Shown: positions 25,190-35,575, counted from the stretch's first letter. The stretch is 64,000 nt of DNA from DATFXM01 sp035315885 (GCA_035315885.1 DATFXM010000030.1:42101-106100); one strand, 5' to 3'. Notes: generated from the sequence alone by a model not told the origin. Made by a program: numbers and translations.

Positions 25190-28100
25190 CTAAAACTGAA
25201 GCTTGAGGGCAAACTGGATCGAGCGCGGTCCGCCAATCTGATAGAGGGGATTGAGACCGCCATTGGGCCCACCGGAGCCCAGACTGTTCGCCAACGTTTG
25301 GGTGGAACGGCCAAACAGAGGACTCGTCAGGACGTTGACGGGATTGCCGAAGTTCGGATGGTTGAAGATATTGAAGAACTCGGCTCGGAATCGAAGTCCA
25401 ACTTTCTCGGTAAAATGAAACTGGCGCTGCAACGCTACGTCAGCTTGCGAAGCTCGGTAACCCCTCAGCACATTGCGCCCGAGATTACCCTGGTGCCCAG
25501 CAGGCACCGCTGTAAACGCCGCGCGATTGAGTATCTTGCCTCCCGGATACTGCGACCCATGTATCTCCAGAGGCACTCCCGGGTTTACGTTGGGACGAGG
25601 TGCAAGGGCGACGCCCGCCACGAAGAAGGTTCCGCCAACAACGTTAACCGGCGGCGCTGATCTGGCGAAGATAAAAGTGTCCACCGACCAGTCGCGCAAG
25701 ACTGCGTCGACAACCGTGTGCCAGTGCGGAGAAGGGATGTCGTAGGTCACGCCCGCCGTAAGAGAGTGCCGGATGTCAAAGTTGGAATCTCCGCGGTCTA
25801 TGTTCGGACTAGCAATCGTGGTCGGTGTGTTGATGCTCCCTGCACTCGTATCAGTCGATGCAATATCAATCGAATGGGCGAATGTATACGACGCCACAGC
25901 TTGCAACCCGTGCGTCAATCGGCGCTCGAATTTGAGTTGCAGGGCGTGATAGTCCGACGTTGCCGAGTTACCGGTCACACCGACGAATTGAAAATTTGGA
26001 TTCGGGTTGAATAAGCTGGTTACGCGAAGCAGGTCACGTCCAATCGCACCGAGGTACGTTAGAGATATGCTTTGGCTGCTTCCGATCGACTGTTCCACGG
26101 CTATGTTCCATTGATAGCTTCGTGGCAACTTCAGTTGAGGGTCGGCGACGAAGATGTTACCAACTGGCGTATTCGTTGTAAGGGCCGGAGGCGCTGCGTC
26201 CTGAGGGCTTAACGGAAAAGCGGCCGGCGAAAGATTTCTGCTGGCACTATATGGAAAGGAACTGGAGACTACTCCGAGGGAGCCGGAACCTAGATCATAG
26301 AAGATCCCAAAACCGGCCCGGAGGACCGTGTCCCAATTGCGTCGCTCCGTGAGTTGATACGCAAGACCCACTCTGGGCGCCACGTTTCCATAGGTGGTTT
26401 CGTAAAGCGGAGTGCCGCGAGGAGCCAGGGTCATCGTCGCGGGGTTATCAAGGCCCGCTATTGCGAATGGGTCGTTCGCTGAGTTCTTGCCTTTTAGCGC
26501 CGGATTGATGTCCCACCTCAAGCCATAAGTCAGCGTCAATCGCGGAGAGACCTTCCAGGTGTCCTGGCCGTACAAGGAGAAGTTCTGTGCTAGTAGCGAG
26601 TTTGTTTGAAAAGTAGTCGGTTGGGCGAACAATGCTGTGCCGGAAAGGGCGCCCCCGGGCGTGGCCGTCACTCCCGAGAATTGTACAAACCCACGGTAGG
26701 TGAACGGACTGCTGAAAGGGGCGAGCCATCGATAGTCCACTCCAAACTTCAATTGATGAGCCCCTGTTGTCACCAATAGATTGTCAATCAGATTTATCTG
26801 GCGCTGCTCGTCAGTTCCTGACTTACCCTGACCCCACTCGCCCACGCCATTGATGAGCAATAAGAACGCGCTATTTGCTGACGAGAGCCCCGAGGGAAAC
26901 AATAGTGAATCGGGAAGCGGCACAGCGCCGCCGAAAGTATCCACCGCGAATGTAGTCGCAATTCTGTTGTTGCTGTAGTTCGCCCGCACTTCGTTGGTGA
27001 TTGACGGCGTGATCTGTTGTACGAGGCCGAGCGTAAAAGTGTGTACGGTGGCGGAAACCGAGTCCACTGTGCTGAGCGCCGCCGTAGTAAAGGGTGCAGC
27101 GCGTTGGTCCAGGCTCGAAGGAGAGTAGTTGTAGCGTCCAAACAAATGGAGTTTCGATGTAATAACTTGATCAACGCGGATGCTGTAGGCGTCAAGCGAA
27201 GAGGGATTCGAATAGCTTGCATTGAATTGCGCCAAGCCCGGTCCGGCTGCAGGGCCGTTTGCGACGGGATACGCGTCCAAAAAGGGACGGATGCCCGCCG
27301 GAGCCCGCTGGCGCGATAGGGCGTCTGGGACTACCGATTGCTGGGTGAATGGCTGTCGCAACCGCAGCCCCTCGTAGGAGAAGAAAAAGAACGTCCTATC
27401 TTTAAGAACTGGGCCGCCGATCACACCGCCGAAATCATTCTGCTGCTCCTCGGGTTTCGCCAGATTATTGAACTTTACAAACCAGTCTCTCGCGTCCAGC
27501 ACGCCATTGCGGAAATACTCGAACAACGTTCCGTGAAAAGCATTCGATCCGGAGCGCGTCACAACGGATATCTGACCTCCGGGAGTGCGACCGAACTCGG
27601 GTGCAAACGAAGACGTTTGGATACGAAACTCCTGCATCGCATCAACGGACACCAGGCTGTTTGTCCCGCCCGAAGCGCTGAGTGCCGGTAAAGCACCGGC
27701 TGCGCTTTGTGACAATGCCAGAAATCCAGTGACACCAAAATTGGCGCTGACCCCGTCCACCGTGAAATAGTTCGCATCCGAGCGTTGTCCGTTCACACTG
27801 AATTGACCCTGGTCGATTAGACTTGCCGCAGTCGGCACAACACCAGGCGCCAGCATGATCAACGTCTGGAAGCTTCGGCCATTCAGAGGAAGTCTCTCGA
27901 CAAACCTCCGGTCAATCACGGTGCTGACCGTTGCCGACTCGGTATTAACCAAAGGCGCGCCCGCTTCGATGGTGATGCTGTCGGACACGGAACCAACTGC
28001 CAGTTCGAAATCGATTTCGAGAGAATCCTGAACGTGAAGGATCACGTCGGGCTTAATCAGCTTTTTGAAGCCGGCCTTCTCGACTTCAATGCGATAAGCG

Positions 28101-28318
28101 CCTGGAGGGAGATTTGTCAGGTAGTATTGCCCCGAGTTGTTGGTGGTGGTTTCGTAACGCACGTTTGTGTCCGCGGTGATCGCGGCGACTTTGCTGTCGG
28201 CGATCAAGGCCTTGGCGGGATCGGTTATGCGGCCTGTGAGCGAAGCATTCGTGGATTGGGCACAGATAGCACACGCAAAAAACGCAACGAGGACGAAGGC
28301 GAATACGACTCGATGCAT
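25190..28318 (-). CDS. TonB-dependent receptor, Oar-like, with carboxypeptidase-regulatory-like domain
   Basis: A 1042-residue outer-membrane receptor. A signal peptide (VVFAFVLVAFFACAICAQS) leads to a carboxypeptidase-regulatory-like beta-sandwich (SLTGRITDPAKALI to VEKAGFKKL), then a plug domain (IDRRFVERLPLNGRSFQTLI). A long beta-barrel ends in an aromatic residue (FALKLQF), as required for outer-membrane insertion. This layout is the one massively expanded in Acidobacteriota and is usually linked to uptake of polymers or large ligands. It is divergently transcribed from the propeller-kinase pair, which may control it; the substrate is unknown. Confidence 0.93.
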   Translation of the reverse strand: MHRVVFAFVLVAFFACAICAQSTNASLTGRITDPAKALIADSKVAAITADTNVRYETTTNNSGQYYLTNLPPGAYRIEVEKAGFKKLIKPDVILHVQDSLEIDFELAVGSVSDSITIEAGAPLVNTESATVSTVIDRRFVERLPLNGRSFQTLIMLAPGVVPTAASLIDQGQFSVNGQRSDANYFTVDGVSANFGVTGFLALSQSAAGALPALSASGGTNSLVSVDAMQEFRIQTSSFAPEFGRTPGGQISVVTRSGSNAFHGTLFEYFRNGVLDARDWFVKFNNLAKPEEQQNDFGGVIGGPVLKDRTFFFFSYEGLRLRQPFTQQSVVPDALSRQRAPAGIRPFLDAYPVANGPAAGPGLAQFNASYSNPSSLDAYSIRVDQVITSKLHLFGRYNYSPSSLDQRAAPFTTAALSTVDSVSATVHTFTLGLVQQITPSITNEVRANYSNNRIATTFAVDTFGGAVPLPDSLLFPSGLSSANSAFLLLINGVGEWGQGKSGTDEQRQINLIDNLLVTTGAHQLKFGVDYRWLAPFSSPFTYRGFVQFSGVTATPGGALSGTALFAQPTTFQTNSLLAQNFSLYGQDTWKVSPRLTLTYGLRWDINPALKGKNSANDPFAIAGLDNPATMTLAPRGTPLYETTYGNVAPRVGLAYQLTERRNWDTVLRAGFGIFYDLGSGSLGVVSSSFPYSASRNLSPAAFPLSPQDAAPPALTTNTPVGNIFVADPQLKLPRSYQWNIAVEQSIGSSQSISLTYLGAIGRDLLRVTSLFNPNPNFQFVGVTGNSATSDYHALQLKFERRLTHGLQAVASYTFAHSIDIASTDTSAGSINTPTTIASPNIDRGDSNFDIRHSLTAGVTYDIPSPHWHTVVDAVLRDWSVDTFIFARSAPPVNVVGGTFFVAGVALAPRPNVNPGVPLEIHGSQYPGGKILNRAAFTAVPAGHQGNLGRNVLRGYRASQADVALQRQFHFTEKVGLRFRAEFFNIFNHPNFGNPVNVLTSPLFGRSTQTLANSLGSGGPNGGLNPLYQIGGPRSIQFALKLQF

Positions 28319-28691
28319 AAGAGTTGACCTGGGGGAAACGATCAGCGTCGAGGCTAGCGCCGGACTCGCTGTTGGTCAATCCCCATATCTCGCTATGGGC
28401 CACTCCCCAAATGGAGTTAGGTATTCTTGCCTTAATAGAGTGATGCTCACAGTTCCAGTCGACCGGTACATTCTACTAAGACCCATTGGATAGCGTGGCT
28501 TGGGGTGGAGCTACGGGTATCCGGGGCGCGCGACCGATAGAGGAGCATGGAATTGCACGAACGGAATTCCGTTGTCGCCCGTACGGTCTAACAGTCATTG
28601 ATGCCGGTAAGTTTCCTGTTGGCTTTAAACGAGGTCTTTCGCGGTCGCAGCTTCGCAGTGTGAGGTCAGAATGCGATAAGATTTCACGGCC
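28319..28691. promoter_or_regulatory. Divergent control region with two inverted repeats
   Basis: 373 bp between the receptor (minus) and first propeller kinase (plus), with no gene. Two adjacent inverted repeats share a 6-bp spacer: CCCATA-N6-TATGGG (28382-28399) and ACTCC-N6-GGAGT (28402-28417), about 70-90 bp before the receptor start. They look like regulator sites for the receptor promoter, perhaps for the nearby LuxR-type response regulator; this link is inferred only. Confidence 0.4.
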
Positions 28692-31600
28692 ATGGAAAGT
28701 GCTAGGGGACTAGGACGATTCATGCTTGCGCCGGGCCTTGTACTGGCTTGGACGCTGATTGCATCGTGTCCGTCTGCCTTGGCACTGAATCCGGCGTTGG
28801 ACGTCAGTCAGTACGCGCACACGTCGTGGAAGATCGGCGACGGGTTTTTCAAAGGCAGGATCTCGTCCATTGCTCAGACTGCCGACGGCTATCTTTGGCT
28901 AAGCACGGACTTCGGCGTGCTTCGGTTCGACGGCGTTAGATTCGTCCCATGGCAGCCGCCGGGCGATCAGCCCTTGCCGTCGAGCACCGTATTTCACCTG
29001 TTAGGCTCGCACGATGGGACGCTTTGGATTGGTACCGACAAAGGCCTGGCAAGTTGGAAGGAAGGGAGGCTCACTCGGTACCCCGAGCTGGATGGACAAA
29101 CTGTGTCTGCGCTCCTGGAGGATCGCGAAGGCGCGGTTTGGGTCGGCAATTATTCGCTTGAGGTCGCTCCGACTGGAAAACTCTGTGTAATTCAGGATGG
29201 TCGCATTCAGTGCTACGGAGGTGATGGAGCCTTTGGCCGTGGAGTGTTTAATCTCTATGAGGACAAGGGGGGACGTCTCTGGGTTTCCGGGGAGAGCGGA
29301 ATCTGGCGGTGGAAACCGGGACCGCCCGAGTTCATTCCAGTGCCCGGTATCAGGCACGGCTCAGGGAATCTCGCTGAAGACCTTGACGGCACCCTGTTGA
29401 TCACCACGGAGGGCGGAATCAAACGACTCGTCGTTGGAAAGGTGGAATCCTATCTTCTTCCAGGTGCAGTGACTCCGTACCAAGTCTTCAGAATATTCCG
29501 TGATCGCGATGGGTGCTTTTGGGTCGGAACCGTGGATCGGGGCATACTGCATGGTCACCAGGGAAGGACAGACGTGTTCTCGAGGTCCGACGGTCTTTCG
29601 AGCGAAAGCGCTTCACGCTTTTTCGAGGATTTTGAAGGCAACATTTGGGTCTGTACGAACACCGGCCTCGATCGATTTCGCGAGTTTGCTGTCCCTAATT
29701 TCAGTGTGCGGCAAGGTTTGTCAGTTGCGACTGTCGCCTCGGTTCTGGCGCTCAGGGATGGGGGCTTGTTGGTCGCCACCTTTGGTGGCTTGAATCGATG
29801 GAATAAGGATCAATTCAATGTTTACGGCAGCAGCAACGCACGGGGACAGCAAGGCACAAATGTGCCGTACGCTCTCTTTCAAGACGCTCGAGGACGAATC
29901 TGGGGCATCGGGCAACACGCGTTCGGATATCTGGAGAACGACAGGTTTATTCCTATCAATGGCATTCCGGGCGGAGTTGGTCGTGCCATCGGTGAGGACA
30001 ATGCTGGCGATCTGTGGATTGCTAATCAGAATCTCGGTTTGTTTCATCTGCGCGGGAGCGAGCTGATCGAGAAGCTTCCGTGGGACAAGCTCGGACATCA
30101 GGACTTTGCTACGGCCCTTGCTGCCGATCCTGTGAGAGGGGGGATATGGGTTGGTTTTTTTTACGGTGGCCTGACTTACTTCAAGGACGGTCAGGTCCAG
30201 ACATCCTATGGAGTCGCGAATGGATTGGGAGAAGGGCGAGTTAACGACATTCGGCTCGATCGTGACGGTACGCTCTGGGCCACCACCGAAGGTGGACTGA
30301 GTCGGTTGAAAGACAACCGTTTCGCGACTCTTACAAGCAAGAATGGATTGCCGTGCGATACGATTCATTGGCTCATCGAAGACAACGACCATTCGTTATG
30401 GCTCGACACGAGGTGCGGCCTGTTGCGGATCGCGCGAGAGGATTGGGCCGGCTGGGTCGCCGCGGCGGAAACAGGTGACGATACGAAGCTGAAGGTACAG
30501 GCGCGGGTTTTCGATAATTCGGATGGGGTCAATAGTCTGGCTTATCCGATCGGCCTCAGTCCTCAGGTCGTGAAGACCGCCGATGGCAAACTGTGGTTTC
30601 CCGGTTTGGACGGAGTCAGCGTTGTAGATCCTCGCCACCTTCCATTCAACGATTTGCTGCCGATGGTGCACGTGGAACAGCTAATCGCTAACCACCAGAC
30701 CTACGATACGACTCTCGATGTGGGGCGGGTGCGCCTGCCGTCCTTAATTCGTGATTTGGAGATCGACTATACTGCCCTCAGCCTGGTCGCACCGGAAAAA
30801 GTATTCTTCCGCTACAAGCTGGAAGGCTTTGATCAAGATTGGCAAGACGCGGGCAATCGGCGCCAGGCGTTCTATACGAATCTCCCACCGCGCAGCTACC
30901 GCTTCCGAGTGATGGCTTGCAATAACTGCGGCGTATGGAACGAGGTCGGGACATTTCTGGATTTCTCCATCGCCCCGGCGTACTACCAGACGATCTGGTT
31001 TCGTCTGGGGTGTGTGGCAGCGTTTGTTGTATTGGTCGTAGCGGTTTATAGACTGCGAGTGCGCCAGGTGGCGCAGCGCGTTCAAGGACGTATGGAGGAA
31101 CGACTCGACGAGCGCGAAAGGATCGCCCGAGACTTGCACGATACATTGCTTCAGAGCGTGCAGGGATTGATCCTGAAGATTCACGCGGTCGCACAACGAA
31201 TCCCCGATAAAGCGGCTCGTGACGGCTTAGAGAAAGCCCTGGATCGAGCAGACGAGGTCCTTGCGGAGGGAAGAGATCGCGTTCGAAACCTTCGGGGCAA
31301 CACCATACCGTTCGGCGGCTTGCCTGCGGCATTCCAGCGCGTCGCCGAAGAAACACCGCAGGGCCGCGAAACAACTTTTAAAACGGTGGTTGAAGGGCGG
31401 GTGCGGTTGCTGCACCCGTTGATTCGCGAGGAGACCTTTTCAATTGGGCGAGAGGCGCTGATCAATGCGCTAACGCATTCCAAAGGGCATCACGTTGAAG
31501 TGGAGATCATCTACGACGCGCGACAGTTCCGGGTAAGGATCCGAGACGATGGACGTGGGTTCGATCCGAAGATTCTTGAGGACGGTGGCCGACCTGGTCA

Positions 31601-31790
31601 CTGGGGGCTGCAAGGAATGCAAGAGCGCTCCGACAGGATTGGAGCACAACTGAAGATATGGAGCCGTCCTGAAACCGGAACCGAAATCGAGTTGATAATT
31701 CCCGGGAGCACGGCCTATCAAACGTCTAGTGCCAACGCTAAGAGTTCCTGGTTTGGTCGTTCTTCCGGCGACGACGGCAAGCAAGAGTGA
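28692..31790 (+). CDS. Two-component propeller sensor histidine kinase (first of tandem pair)
   Basis: 1032 residues. A signal segment is followed by about fourteen propeller repeats of the regulator-propeller type (DGYLWLSTDFGVLRFDG, DGTLWIGTDKGLASW, and so on) forming two large periplasmic propellers. A Y_Y_Y domain (FFRYKLEGFDQDWQ) comes next, then one transmembrane helix near 770, a HisKA_3 dimerisation domain with ARDLHDTLLQ (His816) and a HATPase_c with DDGRGFD and GHWGLQGM. It senses an external ligand, plausibly a glycan, and phosphorylates a LuxR-type regulator. There is no receiver domain in the chain. The ATG aligns with that of its neighbour (GRF nine residues in), supporting this start, though ATG 28722 has a better ribosome site. 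Confidence 0.92.
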   Translation: MESARGLGRFMLAPGLVLAWTLIASCPSALALNPALDVSQYAHTSWKIGDGFFKGRISSIAQTADGYLWLSTDFGVLRFDGVRFVPWQPPGDQPLPSSTVFHLLGSHDGTLWIGTDKGLASWKEGRLTRYPELDGQTVSALLEDREGAVWVGNYSLEVAPTGKLCVIQDGRIQCYGGDGAFGRGVFNLYEDKGGRLWVSGESGIWRWKPGPPEFIPVPGIRHGSGNLAEDLDGTLLITTEGGIKRLVVGKVESYLLPGAVTPYQVFRIFRDRDGCFWVGTVDRGILHGHQGRTDVFSRSDGLSSESASRFFEDFEGNIWVCTNTGLDRFREFAVPNFSVRQGLSVATVASVLALRDGGLLVATFGGLNRWNKDQFNVYGSSNARGQQGTNVPYALFQDARGRIWGIGQHAFGYLENDRFIPINGIPGGVGRAIGEDNAGDLWIANQNLGLFHLRGSELIEKLPWDKLGHQDFATALAADPVRGGIWVGFFYGGLTYFKDGQVQTSYGVANGLGEGRVNDIRLDRDGTLWATTEGGLSRLKDNRFATLTSKNGLPCDTIHWLIEDNDHSLWLDTRCGLLRIAREDWAGWVAAAETGDDTKLKVQARVFDNSDGVNSLAYPIGLSPQVVKTADGKLWFPGLDGVSVVDPRHLPFNDLLPMVHVEQLIANHQTYDTTLDVGRVRLPSLIRDLEIDYTALSLVAPEKVFFRYKLEGFDQDWQDAGNRRQAFYTNLPPRSYRFRVMACNNCGVWNEVGTFLDFSIAPAYYQTIWFRLGCVAAFVVLVVAVYRLRVRQVAQRVQGRMEERLDERERIARDLHDTLLQSVQGLILKIHAVAQRIPDKAARDGLEKALDRADEVLAEGRDRVRNLRGNTIPFGGLPAAFQRVAEETPQGRETTFKTVVEGRVRLLHPLIREETFSIGREALINALTHSKGHHVEVEIIYDARQFRVRIRDDGRGFDPKILEDGGRPGHWGLQGMQERSDRIGAQLKIWSRPETGTEIELIIPGSTAYQTSSANAKSSWFGRSSGDDGKQE

Positions 31791-31820
31791 ATCAAGTAGT
31801 GACATGAGAATGTGAGCCGC

Positions 31821-34800
31821 ATGGCGAACGTAGAGAGACGAGGAAGATTTCTTTTCGGGCCGAGCATTCTGGGCTGGATGCTCCTTGGCTGGATGCTGCT
31901 TGCGTCGTCTCCTCCCGCATTCGCCTTGAATCCGGCGTTGGACGTCAGTCAATACGCTCACACCTCGTGGAAGAACCGCGAAGGTTTTTCCAAAGGACGG
32001 ATTGACGCCATTGCTCAAACGCGCGATGGCTATCTCTGGCTGGGTACGGAGTTCGGGCTGCTTCGCTTCGACGGCGTCAGGGTCGTCCGATGGGAACCGC
32101 CAGCCGATCAGCACCTGCCGTCGAGCGTGATTATCAACCTGCTCGCCGGCAGCGATGGGAGCCTTTGGATTGGCACCGATAAAGGTTTGGCAAGTTTGAA
32201 GGACGGGAGGGTGACACTGTACTCCCAGGTTGGCGAGGAATTTGTGTTTGCGCTCCTTGAGGATCGTGACGGCGCGGTCTGGGTTGGTAGTTATTCGTTC
32301 GATGCCGTTCTGAAGAAAAATCTCTTTGTAATTCACAATGGCAGCATCGAGAGCCTGGGAGAGGGCCGATCTGTTGGCGCTGGAGTGTTGAATTTGTATG
32401 AGGACAAGAGGGGATTTATCTGGGCCTCTGGCTCGGGTGGAATTTGGCGATTGAAGCCGGGTCCACCTGAATTCTTTCAAGTGCCCGGTTTTGTGCCCGG
32501 CAAACAGATTCTTGCTGAAGACTTTGACGGCGCTCTCCTGATTGGCACAGAGGTCGGAATCAAACGGCTCATCGATGGGAAAATACAGGCTTATGTTCTC
32601 CCAGATTTTGCGCAGCCGTTGCGAGCCCTAACAGTGTTTCGAGATCGGGATGGCGGTCTGTGGATTGGAACCCCTAACCGAGGGATCACACATGTACACC
32701 AGGGGAGAACAGATGTATTTGCCGCATCCGACGGGCTTTCGAGCGACTTTGTCTCATCCTTTTTCGAGGATTCTGAAGGCAACATCTGGGTGGCCACCTT
32801 AAACGGTCTCGACCGCTTTCGCGAGTTTGCCGTCCCCGCGTTTACCCGAAAGCAGGGTCTATCATCATATGAAGACCTCTCATCCGTCCTGGTGGTCAGG
32901 GATGGAAGCCTGTTGGTCGCGGCAGGCGATGGCTTGAATCGATGGAACAACGGGCAATTTACTGCCGTTGGGGCTGGCACCAGACGCCTGGATGTGCCGA
33001 GGTCGCTTTTTCAAGATTCTCACGGGCGAATCTGGGCGGTCAGCATAGACCAGTTCGGCTACCTTGAGAATGATCGGTTTATTGCCATCACCGGCATTCC
33101 GGCTGGAGTTGTGCGTGGCATTGTTGAGGACGCTGCCGGCGATCTGTGGATTGCTAACCAGAATCTCGGATTGTTTCATCTGCGTGGGAGCCAGATCATC
33201 GAACAGATTCCGTGGATTAAGTTTGGACATAGAGACTTTGCCGCGTCGCTTGCCTTTGATCCGGTGCGAGGCGGAGTATGGATTGGATTCTTCAAAGGTG
33301 GCCTCACTTATTTCAAGGACGGCAGCGTTCAGTCGTCGTATAGCACCGATAATGGGCTCGGTAAAGGACTGGTTAACGATCTACGGGTCGATTCTGATGG
33401 TGCGCTATTTGTCGCCACCGAGGGCGGACTGAGCCGGCTGAAAAACAACCACTTCGCCACACTCACAAACAGTAATGGATTACCCTGCGATACGATTCAT
33501 TGGCTCATCGAAGACGACGACCATTCCTTATGGCTTAACACAACGTGCGGTTTGGTGCGCATCACGCGCGTCGAGTGGGATCGTTGGGCCGCCGCGGCGG
33601 ACACCGGCGAGGATACGAAGGTCAAGGTACAGGCCACCGTTTTCGACATGTCCGACGGGGTTAGCAGTCGCTCCTATCCTATCGGATTTGTCCCTCAGGT
33701 CGCCAAGTCCAAGGATGGCAAACTGTGGTTTCCTAGTTACGACGGAGTCAGCGTCGTAGATCCGCGCCATCTTCCATTCAACAACCTCCTGCCGCTAGTG
33801 CATGTGGAACAGCTAATCGCCAACCACCAGACCTACGATACGACTCTCGATGTCGGACGAGTGCGACTGCCGTCCCTAATTCGCGATTTGGAGATCGACT
33901 ATACTGCCCTCAGCCTGGTCGCACCGGAAAAAGTATTCTTCCGTTATAAGCTGGAAGGCTTCGATCAAGATTGGCAAGACGCGGGCAGTCGGCGCCAGGC
34001 GTTCTATACGAATCTCCCACCGCGCAGCTACCGCTTCCGAGTGATGGCCTGCAATAATTGCGGCGTATGGAACGAGGTCGGGACATTTCTGGATTTTTCC
34101 ATCGCCCCGGCGTACTACCAGACCATCTGGTTTCGTTTGGCGTGTGTGGCTGCGTTCCTTGTCATGCTCGCAGCAGTTTATAAGCTCCGCGTGCGTCAGG
34201 TCGCGCGGACCGTTCAAGGACGCATGGAGGGGCGGCTCGACGAACGGGAGAGGATCGCCCGAGACTTGCACGACACGTTGCTTCAGAGTGTGCAGGGATT
34301 GATCCTGAAGATTCATGCGATCGCGAAACGAACTCGCGATGAAGGGTCTCGTGACGACTTAGAGAAAGCCCTCGATCGAGCAGACGAGGTTCTTGCGGAG
34401 GGAAGAGATCGCGTCCGGAGTCTGCGCGGCGCTATGGATTCGCTCTGCGACTTACCGGCAGCATTCAAGCGGGTCGCGGAGGACAACCAACCGTCACGCA
34501 GAGTGACCTTTAAGACCGTCGTAGAAGGCAGCTCGCGAGAGCTGCACCCTCTCGTTCTTGAAGAATCTTTTTGCATCGGACGTGAAGCAGTAATTAATGC
34601 TCTTACACATTCAAAGGGGCATCACGTCGAAGTAGAGATCACGTACGAACCCAAACAGTTTCGCTTGCGGGTGCGCGACGATGGCCATGGCTTCGACCCA
34701 AAGATTCTCGAAGATGGCGGCCGCCCTGGTCACTGGGGGTTGCAAGGTATGCGAGAACGCTCCGACAGGATAGGTGCACAATTGAAGATATGGAGCGGCT

Positions 34801-34922
34801 ATGAAACCGGAACCGAGATTGAGCTGATAGTCCCGGGAGCCGCGGCTTATAGCGCGGTGAGTGCCGGGCCGAGGAATTCCTTGTTCCGCAGATCTTCCGG
34901 CAGCAATGGTGATCCACGATGA
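31821..34922 (+). CDS. Two-component propeller sensor histidine kinase (second of tandem pair)
   Basis: 1033 residues, a tandem duplicate of the preceding kinase with the same order: signal, propeller repeats, Y_Y_Y, transmembrane helix, HisKA_3 (His817 in ARDLHDTLLQ), HATPase_c (DDGHGFD, GHWGLQGM). The signal segment has a small in-frame duplication (GWMLLGWMLL). ATG 31821 is preferred over GTG 31812 because it aligns with the start of the first kinase. The 333-bp segment 33804-34136 is nearly identical to 30672-31004, whereas the surroundings diverge. Its stop overlaps the response-regulator start (ATGA), so the two are coupled and this kinase is the likely direct partner. Confidence 0.92.
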   Translation: MANVERRGRFLFGPSILGWMLLGWMLLASSPPAFALNPALDVSQYAHTSWKNREGFSKGRIDAIAQTRDGYLWLGTEFGLLRFDGVRVVRWEPPADQHLPSSVIINLLAGSDGSLWIGTDKGLASLKDGRVTLYSQVGEEFVFALLEDRDGAVWVGSYSFDAVLKKNLFVIHNGSIESLGEGRSVGAGVLNLYEDKRGFIWASGSGGIWRLKPGPPEFFQVPGFVPGKQILAEDFDGALLIGTEVGIKRLIDGKIQAYVLPDFAQPLRALTVFRDRDGGLWIGTPNRGITHVHQGRTDVFAASDGLSSDFVSSFFEDSEGNIWVATLNGLDRFREFAVPAFTRKQGLSSYEDLSSVLVVRDGSLLVAAGDGLNRWNNGQFTAVGAGTRRLDVPRSLFQDSHGRIWAVSIDQFGYLENDRFIAITGIPAGVVRGIVEDAAGDLWIANQNLGLFHLRGSQIIEQIPWIKFGHRDFAASLAFDPVRGGVWIGFFKGGLTYFKDGSVQSSYSTDNGLGKGLVNDLRVDSDGALFVATEGGLSRLKNNHFATLTNSNGLPCDTIHWLIEDDDHSLWLNTTCGLVRITRVEWDRWAAAADTGEDTKVKVQATVFDMSDGVSSRSYPIGFVPQVAKSKDGKLWFPSYDGVSVVDPRHLPFNNLLPLVHVEQLIANHQTYDTTLDVGRVRLPSLIRDLEIDYTALSLVAPEKVFFRYKLEGFDQDWQDAGSRRQAFYTNLPPRSYRFRVMACNNCGVWNEVGTFLDFSIAPAYYQTIWFRLACVAAFLVMLAAVYKLRVRQVARTVQGRMEGRLDERERIARDLHDTLLQSVQGLILKIHAIAKRTRDEGSRDDLEKALDRADEVLAEGRDRVRSLRGAMDSLCDLPAAFKRVAEDNQPSRRVTFKTVVEGSSRELHPLVLEESFCIGREAVINALTHSKGHHVEVEITYEPKQFRLRVRDDGHGFDPKILEDGGRPGHWGLQGMRERSDRIGAQLKIWSGYETGTEIELIVPGAAAYSAVSAGPRNSLFRRSSGSNGDPR

Positions 34923-35548
34923 CCGACAAAAATACCATTAGAATTCTCACCGTAGATGACCACCCCTTGTTGCGAGAAGGAATCGCCGCCGTCCTCTCGA
35001 GCGAGGTGGATATGGCACTGATCGCCGAAGCCAGCACTGGAATGGAGGCCATCGAGCAATTCCGTACTCATCGGCCAGATATAACTCTGATGGACTTGCA
35101 GTTGCCACTATTGAACGGCATCGAGGCAATTGTGGCCATTCGGAAGGAGTTTCCGGACGCGCGCATCATCGTCCTGACCACCTACGCCGGTGACGCACAG
35201 GCGGTCCGCGCATTCAACGCCGGGGCTTCTGGATACCTGCTGAAGAACATGCTCCGCAAGGAACTGGTGGAGACCATTCGAAGCGTGCATTGCGGCAAGA
35301 AACGCATTCCTCCCGAAATCGCGGTTGAAATGGCCGAACACCACGCCGACGATTCATTGACCGAACGCGAAATCGACGTCCTGCGAGAAGTGGCCGCCGG
35401 CAACGCAAACAAGATAGCCGCCGACCACCTCGGCATTTCAGAAGAGACCGTAAAAGCTCACATGAAGAGCATTCTCTCAAAACTCGGCGCCAACGATCGT
35501 ACTCACGCGGTCACCATAGCGTTGAAGCGGGGAATAATTGAGATCTAG
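34919..35548 (+). CDS. LuxR/NarL-type response regulator
   Basis: A 209-residue regulator: a receiver domain with acidic pair VDDH near residue 12, phospho-acceptor Asp59 (ITLMDL), Thr (LTTY) and Lys (LLKN), then a LuxR-type helix-turn-helix (LTEREIDVLREVAAGNANKI, ISEETVKAHMKSILSKLGA). Its ATG overlaps the kinase stop. It is expected to be phosphorylated by one or both tandem propeller kinases and may act on the receptor promoter. Confidence 0.95.
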   Translation: MTDKNTIRILTVDDHPLLREGIAAVLSSEVDMALIAEASTGMEAIEQFRTHRPDITLMDLQLPLLNGIEAIVAIRKEFPDARIIVLTTYAGDAQAVRAFNAGASGYLLKNMLRKELVETIRSVHCGKKRIPPEIAVEMAEHHADDSLTEREIDVLREVAAGNANKIAADHLGISEETVKAHMKSILSKLGANDRTHAVTIALKRGIIEI

Positions 35549-35575
35549 TGCTGTCGGTTGAACAAGCCGGTTATA

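Noticed and set aside
31470..32480. 336-codon minus-strand frame
   Set aside because: Antisense across the two propeller kinases; the parallel frame in the first kinase gives similar residues, as expected for a shadow of a duplicated gene.
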